64,000 nucleotides of DNA from Rutidosis leptorrhynchoides. Its lineage: Eukaryota; Streptophyta; Magnoliopsida; Asterales; Asteraceae. Location: NCBI RefSeq assembly GCF_046630445.1, contig NC_092335.1, positions 37,954,001-38,018,000 of the forward strand, read 5' to 3'. Position 1 is the first letter of the stretch. Each line of letters opens with the position of its first letter. The position numbers and the translations under genes are program-made. The notes below the pieces were generated by a model. That model saw only the letters and a list, made by a program, of their open reading frames with translations. It was not told where the DNA came from and did not search any database. This document shows, piece by piece, positions 62,444-64,000 of the stretch.

Positions 62444-62479
62444 CCTTGCAGTCACTAATGTACCTTGCAGTGACTAACC

Positions 62480-62799
62480 AGATGTTTTTTATGCTTTGCA
62501 TTGAGCCATATAATAATTTTGAACATAACAATAAACTATAGAACCAGTGAACTACACAATGTGATTATGTTTGTCGTATTTTTTTTATTGTAGAATTGAA
62601 AGTGTAGAAAACGTTTGTATTTTTGTACTTGCTGCAAATTTGGAGTTCATGTTTGTAATGGTATTTTGAATATTAATACAAAAGAATATGAAGTGCAGTT
62701 TATAAATCCAATTTTAAATTAGCTTTAGTTTGAACATATGGCATTTTAACAAGTTCAACTTATAAGTGGTAATCTGGTTTATTAAATGGTACATAGCAA
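62480..62799. other. AT-rich interval without supported features
   Basis: Short ORFs only, no recognisable content. It lies between the LINE 5' region and the tandem repeat downstream of the FBD gene. Confidence 0.5.
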
Positions 62800-63340
62800 G
62801 TGATGGTGCAGTTTTTAACAAGTGCAGAATCTGGTACAGTTTTTGACCAACAGTTTTGACCCAAATATTAACAAAACAGTTTTGACCCAAATAGGAATTG
62901 GTAATCTGGTGCAGTTTTGACAAATAGGAATTGTTGAATTGGTGCAGTTTTGACAAATAAAATTTGGTAATAATGGTGAAGTTTGACCCAAATAGGAATT
63001 GGTAATCTGGTGCAGTTTTCGACAAACAGTGTTGACCCAAATCTATACAGTAGGAAATATTCAAGTGTAAACAAGAAGTGCAGTATCAAGGCACAGATCT
63101 TTTGACCCAAACCTGTGCAGTTTTGACCCAAATAGCAAACGACACATTGTGCAGTTATGACCCACAATACAGTAGTTAATTAAGTAGCAATTACTACCTG
63201 TGCAATTTTGACAAATAGAGAAAAACAGTAGGATATATTCAAGTGTAAAACAAGAAGAGCAGTAACAAGGCACACGTCTTTTGACACAAATCTGTGCAGT
63301 TTTGACCCAAATGGAAAATGACACATTGTGCAGTTGACTT
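62800..63340. repeat. Degenerate tandem repeat of a GTGCAGTTTTGACCCAAAT-type unit
   Basis: The motif (GTG)CAGTTTTGAC(C/A)(C/A)AAAT recurs about a dozen times. A longer unit of about 177 bp is present twice, near 63049-63163 and 63226-63340 (CAGTAGGA(A/T)ATATTCAAGTG ... ACACATTGTGCAGTT). Minus-strand ORFs here owe their repetitive translation to this array. Confidence 0.8.
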
Positions 63341-63512
63341 ATGGCCCAGCTAGATTCAGAAACATTACCATTACCATACAGAAACAATAAATTATGAAAC
63401 ATGATTATAAACATAACATCAAACTGATTAAAAATATAAAATCAACATAGTTATATTTGAGTCGAGTAGCAGCTCACACTTACAAGCAAGAGTCAAGTAA
63501 TCTAATGTGTTT

Positions 63513-64000
63513 TTAAGATAATAAAAATATATCTGCCGATGCCGAAATACATGGGGATTTTAGCAGAATTTTTGTGATAGTTGAGTATTCATTTTTGGTA
63601 ACCATATCTAAAGGCCGTAAGATTACTTTCTTCAACACGGGGGATTTGACCAAGATTAATTGCACAATCTCCAAATGAAGCTTGAAGTTGAAAAACCCAC
63701 GAATTTCAAATTCATTCAGGTTGTTCAACCAGATATTTGAATACCTATCAATTCTAATCGGGTTTCTATTATAACGTTCAAGAACTTCTGGATCACTACC
63801 AAGACCAAGACCAAGACCAAGACCAAGACCAGCATTATCCACCTACAAAAAATATATAAGATTTCATCTGTCAGCATATTTTGGCATAAACCCAAAAAAA
63901 CGTAAGATACAAGATGATAGACTTAAGTGTCTTACATCTAGACAAAGTTTCTCCAAATTTGGGGAGCACTGGATTAAAAAGAATAGCAAACGTAACCCAT
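63513..64000 (-). CDS. F-box/FBD/LRR-type gene, last two exons
   Basis: Two exons seen: 64000-63936 (continuing off the edge) and 63842-63513, with an intron 63935-63843 of standard form (GTAAGA donor, TTTTTTGTAG acceptor). The first exon reads as leucine-rich repeat (CSPNLEKLCLD). The second holds a Gly-Leu repeat, then an FBD-like segment (LNEFEIRGF, LHLEIVQLILVKSPVLKKV), as in the C termini of plant F-box/FBD/LRR proteins, which are adaptors of SCF ubiquitin ligases. Phases agree across the junction. It ends in TAA at 63513-63515. The upstream F-box and most LRRs would lie to the right. Probably a cellular gene; whether intact cannot be judged. Confidence 0.72.
63796..63831. repeat. ACCAAG hexanucleotide repeat inside the FBD exon
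   Basis: About five to six tandem copies of ACCAAG (plus strand), coding for alternating Gly-Leu. In frame, so length changes would add or remove dipeptides. Confidence 0.9.

Noticed and set aside
62714..63414. Overlapping minus-strand ORFs with repeated peptide motifs
   Set aside because: Produced by the degenerate tandem repeat; frames overlap and none has a plausible start or domain.

Overview
The window is plant nuclear DNA and consists almost entirely of LTR retrotransposons nested inside one another. The elements are Ty3/gypsy: the Athila lineage (primer site matching tRNA-Asp, FMDD reverse transcriptase) and the Tekay-type chromovirus lineage (primer site matching initiator tRNA-Met, C-terminal chromodomain). 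A plant L1-type LINE fragment and the 3' end of an F-box/FBD gene lie at the right edge. The terminal sequences resemble elements I associate with the daisy family (Asteraceae); this is from memory and unverified.

Layout and insertion order, read from target-site duplications (TSDs) and LTR ends. The oldest layer is Athila-type element A2 (minus strand), now in two pieces (42169-44603 and 52512-60392). It has been split by element C (44604-52511, TSD GTATC), a non-autonomous Tekay-type element without gag-pol. It also carries element D, a plus-strand Tekay-type element whose visible part is 31250-42168. D's 3' LTR holds solo LTR B3 (38720-41973, TSD GTTTG). D's leader holds B1, a minus-strand Tekay-type element that continues off the left edge. 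B1 was itself hit twice: by B2 in its 5' LTR (16482-29592, complete at 13.1 kb, TSD ATAAT) and by Athila element A1 in its integrase (1-9530, continuing left). This is four levels: A2, then D, then B1, then A1 and B2.

The B family (B1, B2) has an unusual gene order on its sense strand: LTR, primer site, a 204-codon acidic ORF, an F-box protein ORF, then gag-pol, polypurine tract and LTR. The F-box ORF resembles cellular plant F-box proteins and sits at the same place in two independent insertions, so it has moved as part of the element. It is open for 227 codons in B1 and has one nonsense codon in B2. C has a different leader ORF and no F-box ORF.

Both Athila elements carry a small basic ORF with a zinc-knuckle-like motif directly after pol. 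A2 also has an apparently spliced ORF of the ATHILA ORF-1/env-like type further downstream. Coding regions are decayed to different degrees: A1 and B1 show one nonsense codon each in the visible part, B2 and D two each, and A2 four plus a frameshift.

Non-coding structure recurs across elements. It includes paired GC-rich palindromes with 31-32 bp spacing in the Athila elements, and a second copy of the polypurine-tract motif upstream of the gag region in all four Tekay-type elements. It also includes a perfect palindrome beside the polypurine tract and a small LTR hairpin with a compensatory base-pair change. Right of 60392 is a LINE ORF1 pseudogene, a degenerate tandem repeat and the last exons of an F-box/FBD gene, which is probably the only ordinary cellular gene here.
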